Under the pieces are notes generated by a model. It was given only the letters and a program-made list of their open reading frames with translations. It was not told the origin of the DNA and searched no databases. A stretch of 64,000 bases of DNA from Magnetococcales bacterium (GTDB lineage Bacteria > Pseudomonadota > Magnetococcia > Magnetococcales > Magnetaquicoccaceae): contig JADGBT010000022.1 in assembly GCA_015231375.1 (NCBI GenBank), forward strand, positions 1-64,000. Reading direction: 5' to 3'. Shown here piece after piece: positions 53,660 through 63,919 of this stretch. Each line of letters begins with the position of its first letter. Position 1 is the first letter of the stretch. The translations under genes were made by a program, and so were the position numbers.

Positions 53660-54130
53660 TCACCCCCTCGGGGTGCTTGCTGGCAGAACCCTCCGGATGG
53701 CCTGAATCATCTCTTCCAACGCCTGCAAGAACCGTGATCGATCCTTGGGACCGAACGGGGGTCCGCCTCCCCGGATTTCCCCTGTGTCGCGCAATTGGGC
53801 GTTGAGGTCACGCATGGCCAGGGCCATGCCGATGCCGTTGTCATCAAAAGGTTTGCCCGTGGGTCCAAGCACCCGCGCCCCTTTGGCCAGACAGCGGGCG
53901 GCCAGGGGAATGTCCGCCGTGATGGCGATATCCCACTGGGCGATCCGTTCGACAATCCAGTCATCGGCCTTGTCCAATCCCCCCGACACCACCTCGACCC
54001 GCAACCGGGGACTCGGTGGCAGACGCATCCACTGGTTGCTCACCATGGACACCATCAGCCCATGACGTTCGGCAACCCGCATCACCTCCCCCTTCACCGG
54101 ACAGGCGTCCGCATCCACATAAATTTCCAT
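53660..54130 (-). CDS. YaiI/YqxD-family protein (UPF0178)
   Basis: A 156-residue protein of the DUF188 family with a PIN-like nuclease fold. Conserved marks are MEIYVDADACPVKGEVMRVAERHG, DWIVERIAQWDIAITADIPLA and GPKDRSRFLQALEEMI. Its acidic residues (DADACP, DIPLA) match the family site, but no activity has been established for it to my knowledge. The ATG at 54130 has GGGAG upstream. It is monocistronic and divergent from the DUF3050 gene. Confidence 0.9.
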   Translation of the reverse strand: MEIYVDADACPVKGEVMRVAERHGLMVSMVSNQWMRLPPSPRLRVEVVSGGLDKADDWIVERIAQWDIAITADIPLAARCLAKGARVLGPTGKPFDDNGIGMALAMRDLNAQLRDTGEIRGGGPPFGPKDRSRFLQALEEMIQAIRRVLPASTPRG

Positions 54131-54374
54131 GCACACTCCCGTCAGTCAGACGTGGCGACCCTCTCCCCTCACGACTTCAACAACTCCGGCACCGTCTTCG
54201 GCGGTCCGCCATCCGCGCGCATCACCGCTCTTTGACAGACAAACGGATCCAGGGTTAATGTATGTCCGTTATTCACCCGGATCGCTGCCACCAACCCTCT
54301 TTCTCCGCCCATCCTGCGCATGTTCTTCTGTACTGGACACAGCAGGGATGTTCCATCGGGCGACAGGAGATGCC

Positions 54375-55163
54375 ATGTCTTTGACCGTTTCCCTGGAAAG
54401 CCTGACTCCCTTGCGCATCCAACTGGATACGCACCCGGTGTATCACGCGGTCCACTCCCTGGACGATCTGAGACTCTTCATGAGTCATCATATCTTTTCC
54501 GTATGGGATTTCATGACGCTGCTGAAATACCTGCAAAATCGTCTCGCTCCCACCACCCTGCCCTGGGCACCGGTGGGCAATCCGACGATCCGACGCTTCA
54601 TCAACGACATCGTGCTGGAAGAGGAGTCCGATCTTGGTCTGCCGGACCCATCCGGTCAACCGACCTACGCCAGCCATTTTGAGCTGTACGCCCAGGCCAT
54701 GGCCGAAATCGGCGCCGTGCCGGACCATGCGTTGCGCTTTGCCCGGACCGCAGCGCTCCAGGGATTCCACCAAGCCCTCCGACAACACGACGACACCATT
54801 CCCGCCCCCGCGAAACGCTTCATGGAGGCGACCTTTTCCTTCATCGCCTTGGACCAACCACCTGTCGTGGCCGCCGCCTTTGCCCTGGGCCGGGAACACA
54901 TCATTCCCCCCATGTTCCGGGCCTTGTTGCGCCAGATGGCCATCTCTCCGTCACAGGCTCCGGCCTTCCATTATTATCTGGAACGCCACATCCACCTGGA
55001 CGAAGACCATCATGGTCCCCTCTCCCTGAAGATGCTGAACGCCCTGTGCGCCAACGACCCGCAACGCATCGCCGCCGCCGAGGCCGCCGCCCGACGCGCC
55101 CTGACAGCCCGGATCCAGTTCTGGGACGGGGTGCATCAGGCCCTGAACCGCTCTCCGGCGTGA
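54375..55163 (+). CDS. DUF3050 protein, haem-oxygenase-like fold
   Basis: A 262-residue helical protein matching DUF3050, a family related to haem-oxygenase-like diiron or haem proteins. Visible marks are HPVYHAVHSLDDLRLFMSHHIFSVWDFM, NDIVLEEESD, FALGREHIIPPMF and HIHLDEDHHGPLS. The repeated His and Glu residues could ligate metal. The ATG at 54375 follows AGGAGA and gives a start at the first conserved segment. The frame is open ~80 codons upstream without support. Function unknown. Confidence 0.8.
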   Translation: MSLTVSLESLTPLRIQLDTHPVYHAVHSLDDLRLFMSHHIFSVWDFMTLLKYLQNRLAPTTLPWAPVGNPTIRRFINDIVLEEESDLGLPDPSGQPTYASHFELYAQAMAEIGAVPDHALRFARTAALQGFHQALRQHDDTIPAPAKRFMEATFSFIALDQPPVVAAAFALGREHIIPPMFRALLRQMAISPSQAPAFHYYLERHIHLDEDHHGPLSLKMLNALCANDPQRIAAAEAAARRALTARIQFWDGVHQALNRSPA

Positions 55164-55190
55164 CACCATCCGGATCCGAAACCCTCACGT

Positions 55191-55293
55191 CGGCCAATCA
55201 CGTCGCAAGACGACCTCTTTGGTGGGCACCGGAGCAAAGCGGAAGTTCAGAAACGGTTCGATGAAGATCTGACCGACGGACTTCTGTTGGCGA
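55191..55293 (-). pseudogene. Remnant of a hybrid-kinase 3' end
   Basis: Read on the minus strand this piece encodes IFIEPFLNFRFAPVPTKEVVL in a fragment bounded by YRRQQ and RRDWPT. It closely copies the neighbouring kinase at 55651 ([20 protein letters not shown]). It ends with the sequence found at that kinase's stop codon, so about 300 bases of the kinase C-terminus are deleted from this copy. It has no start and is a dead fragment of a paralogue or of a partial duplication. Confidence 0.75.
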
Positions 55294-55537
55294 CGGTAGG
55301 AACAGCGCGATAAACCACGCCCTGGTAGACGTTATAGATTCGCTCTGGAGATTCCGCTCCAATGGGCCAGGGAATCCCCTCGTTCAAAAGACGTTCTGCC
55401 AAGCCCGGCGTCCTGGTGATGGACGAAGGACATTTCCCAGAGGAGCCTGGGACATCCAGAGGATCGAACCCGGCTTCATCCTTTGACCATTTGTGCTTCT
55501 CTCTTCGCTCACCGGGATCGTATTCCCAATTTGGCAT
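55247..55537 (-). pseudogene. Truncated small conserved-looking gene
   Basis: A 96-codon frame starts at ATG 55537 (MPNWEYDPGERREKHK) and has sensible composition up to PERIYNVYQGVVYRAVPT (about 55295). It then runs out of register into the kinase remnant and stops. The junction lies at CCTACCGT, a sequence shared with the kinase. The intact part looks like a genuine small acidic/aromatic protein of a family I cannot name. The missing C-terminus makes it a probable pseudogene. It lies between two copies of a 16-bp repeat. Confidence 0.5.
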
Positions 55538-55643
55538 AGCTTACCCCAATCTCAGCCAAACAACCCCTTCTGCTCCACCATGGCATGCCAGTTGACAAAA
55601 GCTTGATCAAAACGGCATGTTCGGCAGAAGCTTTGACAAGAAA

Positions 55644-55659
55644 CGGCCAATCACGTCGC
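55644..55659. repeat. 16-bp direct repeat flanking the scar region
   Basis: CGGCCAATCACGTCGC at 55644-55659 overlaps the stop codon of the hybrid kinase gene and recurs exactly at 55191-55206. The two copies enclose ~437 bases holding the truncated gene and the kinase remnant. This is consistent with an insertion plus partial duplication, or recombination between two kinase paralogues. Confidence 0.85.
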
Positions 55660-58434
55660 GGACAAGGCTTCTTGCACCCGTTGTTCCGTCTGCTGAAAGA
55701 GGGTTTCCAGACTGTCGAATTTGATGCGCACCTCATCCCAGTCACCCAACTCCGCGCTCCCTTTGAGTCTCAGGGCCTGGGTGGCCAAACGGCACGCGCC
55801 GACCATCTCGGCTGCGGCGCGCAGATCCAGCAGGGTGGTCACGGTCTGCCGCTCATGCGCATTCTGCCATGCCCGACGCAACTCGGCCATCAGACCCGGA
55901 CCCCGTTCCAGAAATTCCTGCCGATATTCCGCCAGGGTCGCAAGATCCACATCCACCGGTTGCAAGACGACCTCTTTGGAAAGCACCGGATCGGAGCGGA
56001 ATTTCAAAAACGGTTCGATGGCCTTCAGGAGTTCGTAGGAACGGTAGGGTTTGCGCAAGAAGCCATCCATTCTCAGGTTCTTGCACTTCTGCTCTTCGGT
56101 TTGCAGGGCATTGGCAGTGATGGCGATGATGGGAAGATCACAATCGATGCCCTGATCCGGCAAAGCCTGACGGATCCGCATGGTGGTATCAAAGCCATTC
56201 AGGACCGGCATCTGCAAATCCATGAGCACCAGATCGAAGCGCGTTTTCCGGGCCATCAGAAGATCCAAAGCCTCCTGACCATTGTTGGCGATCGTCACGA
56301 AGTGACCCGCCTGCTGCAAAATGGCGGTGGCCAACACCTGATTGGGAACCAGATCCTCGACCAGAAGAATCTGTAACGCGACAAAACCCGAGGCGCGCTG
56401 CCCCTGCGGCATCTCCCCCGGTCCTTTCCCCATGGGCAGTCGGCCCAGAACCTGAAGAATGCTTTTTCTCAACGTGTAACAGCGCAACGGTTTCTTAAGA
56501 ATGACGGGATGTTGCAACCACGGAATCCGTTCCAATTTGTTGGCGCTCAAGGTGGTGGGCAACATCACCAGCATCCGGCCATAACGCCGCAAACGCGCTT
56601 CCAGAAGCTCCGGCTGCGCCACATCCTGCCACAGCAGCGGCTCATCCAGCATGATGATATCAAAGGGAGCCGCCTGCTCCGTCTCCGTCCCCGTCTCCAA
56701 CCGGCTCTGCACTCCGGCCAGATCACGACTCCACTCCACCGTGGCTCCAAACCCGTTCAGAATCTCGCCGACCACCCGACCCAATACGTCATGCCCGATC
56801 CCCAGCAGCACCCGCACACCCGCAATCGTCAAAGGCTCCGCTCCCGAGGGTCGGCGTTCCTCCAGACACGCCTGCCGATGGGTCCGCAGGTCCGGCGCCG
56901 CCTGGAAAGGCAGCGTGAAATGAAACACGCTGCCATGTCCCACGACGCTTTCCACCCAGATCTCCCCCCCCATCAGCAAGATCAGATGTCTGCACAGCGA
57001 CAACCCCAGCCCCGTACCCCCATATTTCCGGGTGGTGGACTCGTCGGCCTGGGTGAATTTCTCAAAGATCATGCCGAACTTGTCCGCAGGGATGCCGATC
57101 CCGGTATCGCGCACGGAAAAATGCAGGCTCAACCGGGTCGGATCGGTGACGACGACCGGGACCGGTTCCACTTCCACCACCACCGATCCCTGATCGGTAA
57201 ACTTGATGGCGTTGTTGATCAGGTTGGTCAGCACCTGATGCACCCGCAACGGATCCCCCATCCAGGTTTCCGTCAGTCCCAGGGGCACATGGCCAATCAG
57301 CTCCAACCCCTTCTGATGGGCCTTGAACGCCAGGGTCTCGCAAGCGCTTTCCACCTGTCCGCACAAATCGAACGGAATGCATTCGATGGTGTACTGACCG
57401 GCCTCGATCTTGGAAAGATCCAATAAATCATTGACCAACTGCAACAACGACAGAGAGGCGTTCAGAATGATCTGGTGATAATTGTCGCACTCTTCCGGAG
57501 AGACCGCCGCGTTGATCATGAGATCGGTCATGCCGATGATGGCATTCATGGGGCTGCGGATTTCATGACTCACATTGGCCAGGAAACTGCTTTTGGCCTT
57601 GTTGGCGGATTCGGCGGCCTGAAGGGTATTTTCAAGCGAATGCAGCAGGGCTTTCTCGGAGGTCACGTCACGAAAAAAGATAGTCAGTTGCGCCTCGCCT
57701 TTCCACTGACCGATGGTCATCGCCAGTTCCAGATCGATGATCCGGCCATCCGCGCATTGGCCCACGCAGGAGATGCGCCGCTGCATGGCCCGGGCATCGA
57801 CACCCCCCGCATCGCTGCCCGAATTGAGAGAACGGGCAATCGCCTCCCGCCAGAAAGTCTGCATTTCCGGATCGACAATCACGGCCTCGATGGCCATGCC
57901 CTCCAACTGCGCCTGGGAATACCCCAGCAGCTTTCTGGCAGACTCGTTGCTGGCCACGATCCGGCCCTGCAAGTCCACGGACACGATCCCGTCGGAGGCA
58001 TAGTCGAGAATGGACTGAAGATTGGCATCCCGCTCCAGCAACTCCATCCGGTTTCTCTCGAATTCCAGATGGGAACGCACACGGGCCAGCACCACCGAAG
58101 GCTTGAACGGTTTGGTGATATAGTCGATCGCCCCCAGCGAGAAACCAAAACTCTCCTCTCCGGCACTGTCCTTGGCGGTCAGGAAAATGATGGGAATCTC
58201 TCGGGTCTTCGCATCTTCCTTGAGCTCCTGGCACACCTCGTAACCGTTCATGCCCGGCATGACCACATCCAACAAGATCAGATCAGGCTTTCTGCTTCGG
58301 GCAATCTTCACGGCGGTCGCACCGTTATTGGCTGCCATCAATTCATAATGTTCTTCCAAGATCCCCATGACGATCTTGATGTTGGCGGGCACATCATCAA
58401 CAATCAAAACAGTCTGCCTGCGATGGTTATCCAT
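55651..58434 (-). CDS. Soluble hybrid histidine kinase (REC-PAS-HK-REC) with degenerate HPt
   Basis: A 927-residue cytoplasmic phosphorelay protein. The N-terminal receiver has LIVDDVPAN and the phospho-Asp in [15 protein letters not shown] (about 56). A PAS domain follows. HisKA has its His in [11 protein letters not shown] (about 288). ATPase motifs are [15 protein letters not shown] and [10 protein letters not shown] receiver-like segment without the acidic pocket comes next, then a full receiver with [13 protein letters not shown] (about 739). The C-terminal ~80 residues resemble an HPt helix bundle ([17 protein letters not shown], where HTLKGSAGNVGA is expected) but lack the phospho-acceptor His. 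It overlaps the upstream kinase gene by eight bases, and an N-terminal receiver suggests it is a relay target of that kinase. Confidence 0.9.
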   Translation of the reverse strand: MDNHRRQTVLIVDDVPANIKIVMGILEEHYELMAANNGATAVKIARSRKPDLILLDVVMPGMNGYEVCQELKEDAKTREIPIIFLTAKDSAGEESFGFSLGAIDYITKPFKPSVVLARVRSHLEFERNRMELLERDANLQSILDYASDGIVSVDLQGRIVASNESARKLLGYSQAQLEGMAIEAVIVDPEMQTFWREAIARSLNSGSDAGGVDARAMQRRISCVGQCADGRIIDLELAMTIGQWKGEAQLTIFFRDVTSEKALLHSLENTLQAAESANKAKSSFLANVSHEIRSPMNAIIGMTDLMINAAVSPEECDNYHQIILNASLSLLQLVNDLLDLSKIEAGQYTIECIPFDLCGQVESACETLAFKAHQKGLELIGHVPLGLTETWMGDPLRVHQVLTNLINNAIKFTDQGSVVVEVEPVPVVVTDPTRLSLHFSVRDTGIGIPADKFGMIFEKFTQADESTTRKYGGTGLGLSLCRHLILLMGGEIWVESVVGHGSVFHFTLPFQAAPDLRTHRQACLEERRPSGAEPLTIAGVRVLLGIGHDVLGRVVGEILNGFGATVEWSRDLAGVQSRLETGTETEQAAPFDIIMLDEPLLWQDVAQPELLEARLRRYGRMLVMLPTTLSANKLERIPWLQHPVILKKPLRCYTLRKSILQVLGRLPMGKGPGEMPQGQRASGFVALQILLVEDLVPNQVLATAILQQAGHFVTIANNGQEALDLLMARKTRFDLVLMDLQMPVLNGFDTTMRIRQALPDQGIDCDLPIIAITANALQTEEQKCKNLRMDGFLRKPYRSYELLKAIEPFLKFRSDPVLSKEVVLQPVDVDLATLAEYRQEFLERGPGLMAELRRAWQNAHERQTVTTLLDLRAAAEMVGACRLATQALRLKGSAELGDWDEVRIKFDSLETLFQQTEQRVQEALSAT

Positions 58435-61400
58435 GCATGGAATCCGGATCAAGATGGAGTTTCTGGATGATCACCTTAAAATAAGACGAAGCCTCCTCGA
58501 AGTCAAACCGATCCAGACTCTGGACCATTCGATCCACCTCTTCCTGCAACTCTCCTCCCGACAACAAGGTCTGCAATTGCGCACCCAGTTCCAAGGCCAG
58601 CAAATTATAATGATCGATCTGAACCGCCAATGGTTTCAACACGGAAACCAACGCAGCGGAATCCACGCCGTCATCGATCCGCACGCCCCTTTTCGGCGGC
58701 AGGCCCTGCCCATAGGCCTCCTTCACCTGAAGAATCGAGGCCGACACCTGGCGCAGATGAAACCGATACCCCTGCAACAATCCCATCCAGAGGTCACGCT
58801 CATCCCGTCGCAGGCTCTGTTCCAGGGCCTGGGCCGCCAGGAACAGTCCGGTGGCCGACAGGTTGCCCGCGATGCCCTTGACCGTGTGGGCCAGACGCAC
58901 GGCCGCCTGCAACGCCTCTGGACCACCGTCCTGCACGGCCTGCTCCAGAAGTCGGTCGCTGTCCGAAAACTGCTGTTCGAATTCCAACAGGATGGAACGC
59001 AACACCGTGTGATTGCCGTTCACCCGGTCCAAAGCCTGATGCAGCTCGATGCCCGGCAGCGACGACGGCAGACAAACGGTCCGCATCACCGGGACCACCG
59101 CCTCCACCGGGGAAGAAACCGCCTCCATGGGGGAGAGAACCGGCGCTTCCGGTCGCTCCGGAAGCGCAAGCGATGGGCGTGGTGACGGTTTATGCGTGCT
59201 GCGTTTGATCCATTGCATCAAGGCCAACAGCAACTGCTGCTGATCGATGGGCTTGGTGATGTGATCATTCATGCCCGCTTCCAGGCTTTTGTCATAATCT
59301 TCTGACATGGCGTGAGCGGTCATGGCCAGGATGGGCAACGCCCGAAAACGGGAATCGGCCCGAATGGCGCGGGTGGCGGCATAACCATCCATCTCGGGCA
59401 TCTGGACATCCATCAGCACCAGATCATACGCCCTGGTCATCACCAGCCTCACCGCTTCCAGCCCGTTTCCGGCGATCTCCACCACGACCCCGGCACTCTT
59501 GAGAACCTCCCGCGCCACCTGCTGATTGATGCTGTTGTCTTCGGCCAGCAATACCCGCGCTCCCCCCAGAGCCTGAATGATGTGCTGCCGGTCCATGATC
59601 GGCAAAAACGTGGGCGTGGCACGGACCAGTTTGCGGTCGAACAACTCAAGAATGGTGTCGAACAGGTGCGAAGGGGTCACCGGTTTGATCAGACAGGCGT
59701 CCAACTGGAGTTCCATCGCCCCCTGTTCGGCAACTTCCTGACCAAAGGCCGTGGTCAGAACGATCTTGGGCAGCCTGACCGGTTTGGCCTCCGGCTGCGC
59801 TGGCGATCTCCCGGCTTCCGCTCCGCCCTGCCAGATCCAACTCATCTGCGGATCGCCGCGCAGGATCTGGATGGCCTCCAATCCATTCATGCCGGGCATG
59901 CTCCAGTCCATCAGAATCAGGTCATAGGAAAGCCCTGCCTCCAAAGCGGAACGCATGGCCGCCAACGCCGCCTCGCCACTGGCCACAGCCTTGGCGAACA
60001 GACCGAAAGCGCGCAACGTTTCCGTATAGACCATGCGTACCGTGGCATTGTCATCCACCACCAAAGCCCGCAAGGTTTTCAGGTCATGGGGCAAGACCAT
60101 GGCGTCTGGACCCGGCTTGTGACCCAGAACCACGGTATAATGAAAGGTGCTGCCTCGTCCGACCTCGCTTTCCAGCCACATCCGGCCGCCCATCATTTCC
60201 ACCAGGCGCTTGCAGATGGTCAAACCCAGCCCGCTGCCGCCAAATTTGCGCGTGATGCTCTCATCCGCCTGGGTAAACGAGCGAAACAGTCGGCCCTGTT
60301 GCTCTGCGGCGATGCCGATGCCGGAGTCCTGCACCGAAAAATGAATCCGCACCTGCTTGGCCGTCACCTCCTCCGGCTCGGCGCGAATGGTGATCTCTCC
60401 TTGCGTGGTGAACTTGATGGCGTTGCCGATCAGGTTGATCAACACCTGTTGCAGCCGCAACGGATCGCCCACCAGCAGACCCAACACATTGGACGGAGCC
60501 ACGACAATCAGTTCGATATCCTTGTGAACCACCCCCTGTTTGCATGCGTCGATGGACTCCTCCAGCAGCTCGTACAGATCGAATTCCACGGCTTCCAGGG
60601 TCAGTTTTCCCTCCTCGATCTTGGAAAAATCCAGAATGTCGTTGATCACCCGCAACAGGTTGCGGGCCGACCTCCTGGCCTGGACCAGATAATCGCGGGC
60701 GCGGTGGGACAGTTCCAGATTCAAGGCCAGATCGATCATGCCCATCACCCCGTTCATGGGGGTGCGAATCTCGTGGCTCATGTTGGCGAGAAATCGACTC
60801 TTGGCCTGATTGGCCTGATCCGACTCCATCTTGGCCTGACTGGAAGAACGGGCATGCTCAAGAGCGATCTCCAGTTCTGCGGTGCGCACCCGCACCCGCT
60901 CCTCCAACTCTCCGTGATAGCCGCGCAGCGCGGCTTCGGCGTTGCGCAGGGCCTCCAGGGGCAAACGTCTCCCCGGACCGAAAATGGCCCAGGCGATCAC
61001 CCCACTGATCAACACGATCCCCCCGCCGATCAGCATGTCGTTCCACAGGGAGATCCCCACGGTCAAATGGCCCACCGGATGGCCAAACGCGTGTACTTTT
61101 CTGCCGTGACCATGAAAATGCCACACCCATTCCGGACCCCCCGCAAACACGGTCAACCCATCCTTGTCGCTCAGTCGATACGCTTGACCGGGCACGACAT
61201 ACAACTCCAACATGGCCTGGATTCTGCTCGCGTTGTTTTCCCAGTTGTCCGGCTGTTTCTGGATGAATTGTTCGATCACGCGGGTCTGAAAGACAAGGCT
61301 GGCATCCAGAACACGATCGGTGCTGGAAACCACGAAACTGCCATACAACAGAATCGGCACCACGACCAGCAACAAAGCGATGGCGGTGGTCAGTCTCGTG

Positions 61401-61441
61401 ATGGTGCGGGAGATGGAGTCGTGAAAATACACCTGGGACAT
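58427..61441 (-). CDS. Membrane hybrid histidine kinase (periplasmic sensor, HK, REC, REC, HPt)
   Basis: A 1004-residue inner-membrane sensor. Two transmembrane helices ([18 protein letters not shown] and [17 protein letters not shown]) enclose a ~120-residue periplasmic domain. A coiled linker leads to HisKA with the His in [11 protein letters not shown] (about 223). ATPase motifs are [16 protein letters not shown] and GGSGLGLTI. Two receivers follow ([15 protein letters not shown] about 509, [15 protein letters not shown] about 675), and an HPt with the His in [13 protein letters not shown] (about 850). The ATG at 61441 lies just past the stop of the PstS-like gene, so that binding protein is a likely periplasmic signal partner. 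The next gene, another hybrid kinase, overlaps its end. Confidence 0.92.
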   Translation of the reverse strand: MSQVYFHDSISRTITRLTTAIALLLVVVPILLYGSFVVSSTDRVLDASLVFQTRVIEQFIQKQPDNWENNASRIQAMLELYVVPGQAYRLSDKDGLTVFAGGPEWVWHFHGHGRKVHAFGHPVGHLTVGISLWNDMLIGGGIVLISGVIAWAIFGPGRRLPLEALRNAEAALRGYHGELEERVRVRTAELEIALEHARSSSQAKMESDQANQAKSRFLANMSHEIRTPMNGVMGMIDLALNLELSHRARDYLVQARRSARNLLRVINDILDFSKIEEGKLTLEAVEFDLYELLEESIDACKQGVVHKDIELIVVAPSNVLGLLVGDPLRLQQVLINLIGNAIKFTTQGEITIRAEPEEVTAKQVRIHFSVQDSGIGIAAEQQGRLFRSFTQADESITRKFGGSGLGLTICKRLVEMMGGRMWLESEVGRGSTFHYTVVLGHKPGPDAMVLPHDLKTLRALVVDDNATVRMVYTETLRAFGLFAKAVASGEAALAAMRSALEAGLSYDLILMDWSMPGMNGLEAIQILRGDPQMSWIWQGGAEAGRSPAQPEAKPVRLPKIVLTTAFGQEVAEQGAMELQLDACLIKPVTPSHLFDTILELFDRKLVRATPTFLPIMDRQHIIQALGGARVLLAEDNSINQQVAREVLKSAGVVVEIAGNGLEAVRLVMTRAYDLVLMDVQMPEMDGYAATRAIRADSRFRALPILAMTAHAMSEDYDKSLEAGMNDHITKPIDQQQLLLALMQWIKRSTHKPSPRPSLALPERPEAPVLSPMEAVSSPVEAVVPVMRTVCLPSSLPGIELHQALDRVNGNHTVLRSILLEFEQQFSDSDRLLEQAVQDGGPEALQAAVRLAHTVKGIAGNLSATGLFLAAQALEQSLRRDERDLWMGLLQGYRFHLRQVSASILQVKEAYGQGLPPKRGVRIDDGVDSAALVSVLKPLAVQIDHYNLLALELGAQLQTLLSGGELQEEVDRMVQSLDRFDFEEASSYFKVIIQKLHLDPDSMHG

Positions 61442-61449
61442 GGAGGCGC

Positions 61450-62262
61450 TCAAGGATCGAGCGGCAGATAATGATGACTCAGCAGCACGGTTCTGGCCTC
61501 CTCGCTGCGCAAAAACGCCACGAATCGCTCCACCACAGGTCGCGTCTGCACAGGCAGAACGACGGTGATGACCTTGCGCCACGCATAGCTGCCGTCCCGG
61601 ATCGCGGCCACGGACGGCATGACGCCATCGATGGCGAACACGTTCAAAGGTTCAGCGACCATGGCCAAGGTGGTGGGGCCCAAAGAGCCGGGCGTCTGTT
61701 TCAGCAACGTCAGGGTGTCGAGATCGTCCTGGCCGATCACCATTCCCGGTCGCTGCGCCGCCGCATCGACCGCCTTGTCCATGGCCGGAGACATGGACTT
61801 CATCACCAGGGTATCGCTCTCGAAGCTGGCCCGCAACACAAGACGGATCGGCGCGCCATCATCCCAGGTTTTGCGGTTTCCCTCCAGGACCGTCGCCAGT
61901 TCATCGCGGGTGAAGCCGTTTTTCTTCTGCCCCCCCGCAGACACGAAGACAAACGGCGTGGCGGCCAATTCAAAGAATCGACCGATGCGGGTCTGCTCAT
62001 CCGGTCTGGGAAGACGACCGGAAAAAACCAGATCGAGATTGCCTTTGGCCAGCGCCTTCATGGCGCCACCGGACCCCAGCGGCGGCGAGACCTGATCCAG
62101 ACTCACACCGGGCGCCTGTTTGCTGAAGGCGTGAAACAACCGGCTGACAATCGGAGCCGAAGAGCCGGTACCACCCACTTTCAGGGTATCGGACCATCCC
62201 GGACCGGCCATGCCGATCCCCACCAAGGCGACCAGCACCCGGACCATCCATTCCTGTTTCAT
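61450..62262 (-). CDS. PstS-like periplasmic substrate-binding protein
   Basis: A 270-residue exported protein. The signal peptide ([16 protein letters not shown]) is followed by [23 protein letters not shown], matching the phosphate-binding TGSSxP loop of PstS-like proteins. [22 protein letters not shown] matches the second ligand segment. No pst permease genes are nearby. Instead its stop lies eight bases before the start of a membrane hybrid kinase with a periplasmic domain. It therefore probably serves as an anion (phosphate-like) sensor rather than a transporter component. The ATG at 62262 has AAGGGG upstream. Confidence 0.85.
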   Translation of the reverse strand: MKQEWMVRVLVALVGIGMAGPGWSDTLKVGGTGSSAPIVSRLFHAFSKQAPGVSLDQVSPPLGSGGAMKALAKGNLDLVFSGRLPRPDEQTRIGRFFELAATPFVFVSAGGQKKNGFTRDELATVLEGNRKTWDDGAPIRLVLRASFESDTLVMKSMSPAMDKAVDAAAQRPGMVIGQDDLDTLTLLKQTPGSLGPTTLAMVAEPLNVFAIDGVMPSVAAIRDGSYAWRKVITVVLPVQTRPVVERFVAFLRSEEARTVLLSHHYLPLDP

Positions 62263-62332
62263 GATCGTGCCCCTTTTGGACCGCACCCATTCTCAAAATG
62301 TCAACTTTGAAAAAAATAAAGCTCCGGAAGCC

Positions 62333-63349
62333 TCATCCTCCCAGCCCGGACATCTCCCAGCCGGAAGCCCCGGCCGCGCCCTGTTCAAAGTGATGACCCC
62401 GGGGTTTGCGCGACACCCCGGTCCGGATCCAATCCATCAGGGTCTGATCCGTGGCCCCGTCGCGCAGAGGCGTTTTCAGATCCACCCGTTCCCTCTCCCC
62501 GAGACACGACACCAACACGCCGTGGGCAGTCAGCCGCATGCGGTTGCAAGAGTCGCAAAAGTGACGCGAACGGGCCGCGATGAGGCCCACCTCCATGGCA
62601 CTCCCGGCGATGCGAAAATAACGCGCCGGACCCGCTCCTTTTGCCCCGGGGTGAGCAACGGGCATCCACTCCCGCCCATCCCCCAGACGCGCCCGCGCGA
62701 CCATCTCGTCCGCCGACAGATGACGTTCCTCTCCGCACCGCCCCACCGATCCCGCCAGTCCCACCGACCCCACCGGCATGATTTCGATCAATCTCGGCAC
62801 CAGTCCGTACCGCTCGGCAAACGCGATCATCTCCGGGATTTCATGGTCGTTGATGCCACGCATCACCACCATATTGATCTTGACCGGCTTCAATCCGACC
62901 CGCACCGCCGCGTCGATTCCGGACAGCACCCGGCTCAACTCCCCGCCTCGGGTGATGCGGGCATACAGCGCCGGATCGAGAGTATCCAAAGAGATGTTGA
63001 CCCGTTGCAGTCCAGCCCGACACAAATCATCGGCATGACGCGCCAGCAATACGCCATTGGTGGTCAAGGAGAGGTCAGTCAGTCCGGACAGAGCCGACAC
63101 TTCCCGGACCAGCCACACCAGATTGCGACGCAACAAAGGCTCGCCTCCGGTCAGACGGATTCGGTCGATGCCCAAGGCCACGAACAGTCGGCACAATCGG
63201 GCCATCTCCTCCAGGGTCAGCGGATGACCACGCCCGGACCGCTGCGACGCCCCCGCCGGACGGCAATAATCACAACGCAGATTGCATTGGTCGGTCACCG
63301 ACACCCGCAGATAACGCATGACACGACCCAACGCATCGGTCACCGGCAT
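62333..63349 (-). CDS. moaA: GTP 3',8-cyclase MoaA
   Basis: A 338-residue radical-SAM enzyme that converts GTP to 3',8-cyclo-GTP in molybdenum-cofactor synthesis. The N-terminal [4Fe-4S] motif is CNLRCDYC, followed by RLTGGEPLLRR and NISLDTLDP. The C-terminal cluster cysteines are in FCDSCNRMRLTAHGVLVSC, and the protein ends in the characteristic double Gly (SGLGG). Its start lies in a 53-bp tandem duplication. The ATG at 63349 has a GGGGAG site, while the duplicate ATG at 63402 opens a 20-codon frame ending just past it. A weak hairpin followed by TTTATTTTTTT after the stop may be its terminator. Confidence 0.94.
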   Translation of the reverse strand: MPVTDALGRVMRYLRVSVTDQCNLRCDYCRPAGASQRSGRGHPLTLEEMARLCRLFVALGIDRIRLTGGEPLLRRNLVWLVREVSALSGLTDLSLTTNGVLLARHADDLCRAGLQRVNISLDTLDPALYARITRGGELSRVLSGIDAAVRVGLKPVKINMVVMRGINDHEIPEMIAFAERYGLVPRLIEIMPVGSVGLAGSVGRCGEERHLSADEMVARARLGDGREWMPVAHPGAKGAGPARYFRIAGSAMEVGLIAARSRHFCDSCNRMRLTAHGVLVSCLGERERVDLKTPLRDGATDQTLMDWIRTGVSRKPRGHHFEQGAAGASGWEMSGLGG

Positions 63350-63424
63350 GATCTCACTCCCCGTCCGATCCGCTCACGACCCAACGCATCGGTCACCGGC
63401 ATGATCTCACGCCCCGTCCGATCC
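63322..63424. repeat. 53-bp tandem duplication at the moaC-moaA junction
   Basis: The segment starting CACGACCCAACGCATCGGTC occurs at 63322 and again at 63375, about 50 matching bases with one internal difference (T/G at the 35th or so). Each copy contains a CAT (ATG on the minus strand) and its ribosome-site region. The copy nearer moaC also contains the moaC stop codon. Confidence 0.92.
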
Positions 63425-63919
63425 CCTGTCGCCCTCCTGCCGCATGAGCACACCACTCCGCCCCCCCCGTTTTTCCAACAAACGGATCCCGCCCACGATC
63501 ATCCAACGATCCACGGCCTTGCACATGTCATAGAGGGTCAAACCGGCCACGGATACGGCGGTCAAGGCTTCCATCTCCACCCCGGTCCGCCCCAGCGACT
63601 TGACCTCGGCGCGAATCAGGATCCGACTGCCCGCCAGATCCGGCTCGAACGCCACCGCCACGGAGGTCAGATCCAGGGTGTGACACAAAGGAATCAGCAG
63701 ATCCACCCGCTTGGCCGCCATGATCCCGGCCAATCGGGCCGTCTCCAGCACATCCCCCTTGGACACCCCCCGATCCAGAATCAAACGCAAGGTCTCAGGG
63801 GCCATGCTCACCTCGCCCCCGGCCACCGCCACCCGCTCCGTGACCCCCTTGGCCGACACGTCCACCATGCGAGCCGCTCCCTGCGCGTCGAAATGGGTCA
63901 ACTCCGCAGCCTCACACAT
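63407..63919 (-). CDS. moaC: Cyclic pyranopterin monophosphate synthase MoaC
   Basis: A 170-residue enzyme that rearranges 3',8-cyclo-GTP to cyclic pyranopterin monophosphate, the step after MoaA. It shows [21 protein letters not shown], the active-site region [13 protein letters not shown], and [25 protein letters not shown]. The length is typical. Its start overlaps the end of moeA by eight bases and moaA follows, so the three form one molybdopterin operon. Confidence 0.94.
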   Translation of the reverse strand: MCEAAELTHFDAQGAARMVDVSAKGVTERVAVAGGEVSMAPETLRLILDRGVSKGDVLETARLAGIMAAKRVDLLIPLCHTLDLTSVAVAFEPDLAGSRILIRAEVKSLGRTGVEMEALTAVSVAGLTLYDMCKAVDRWMIVGGIRLLEKRGGRSGVLMRQEGDRGSDGA

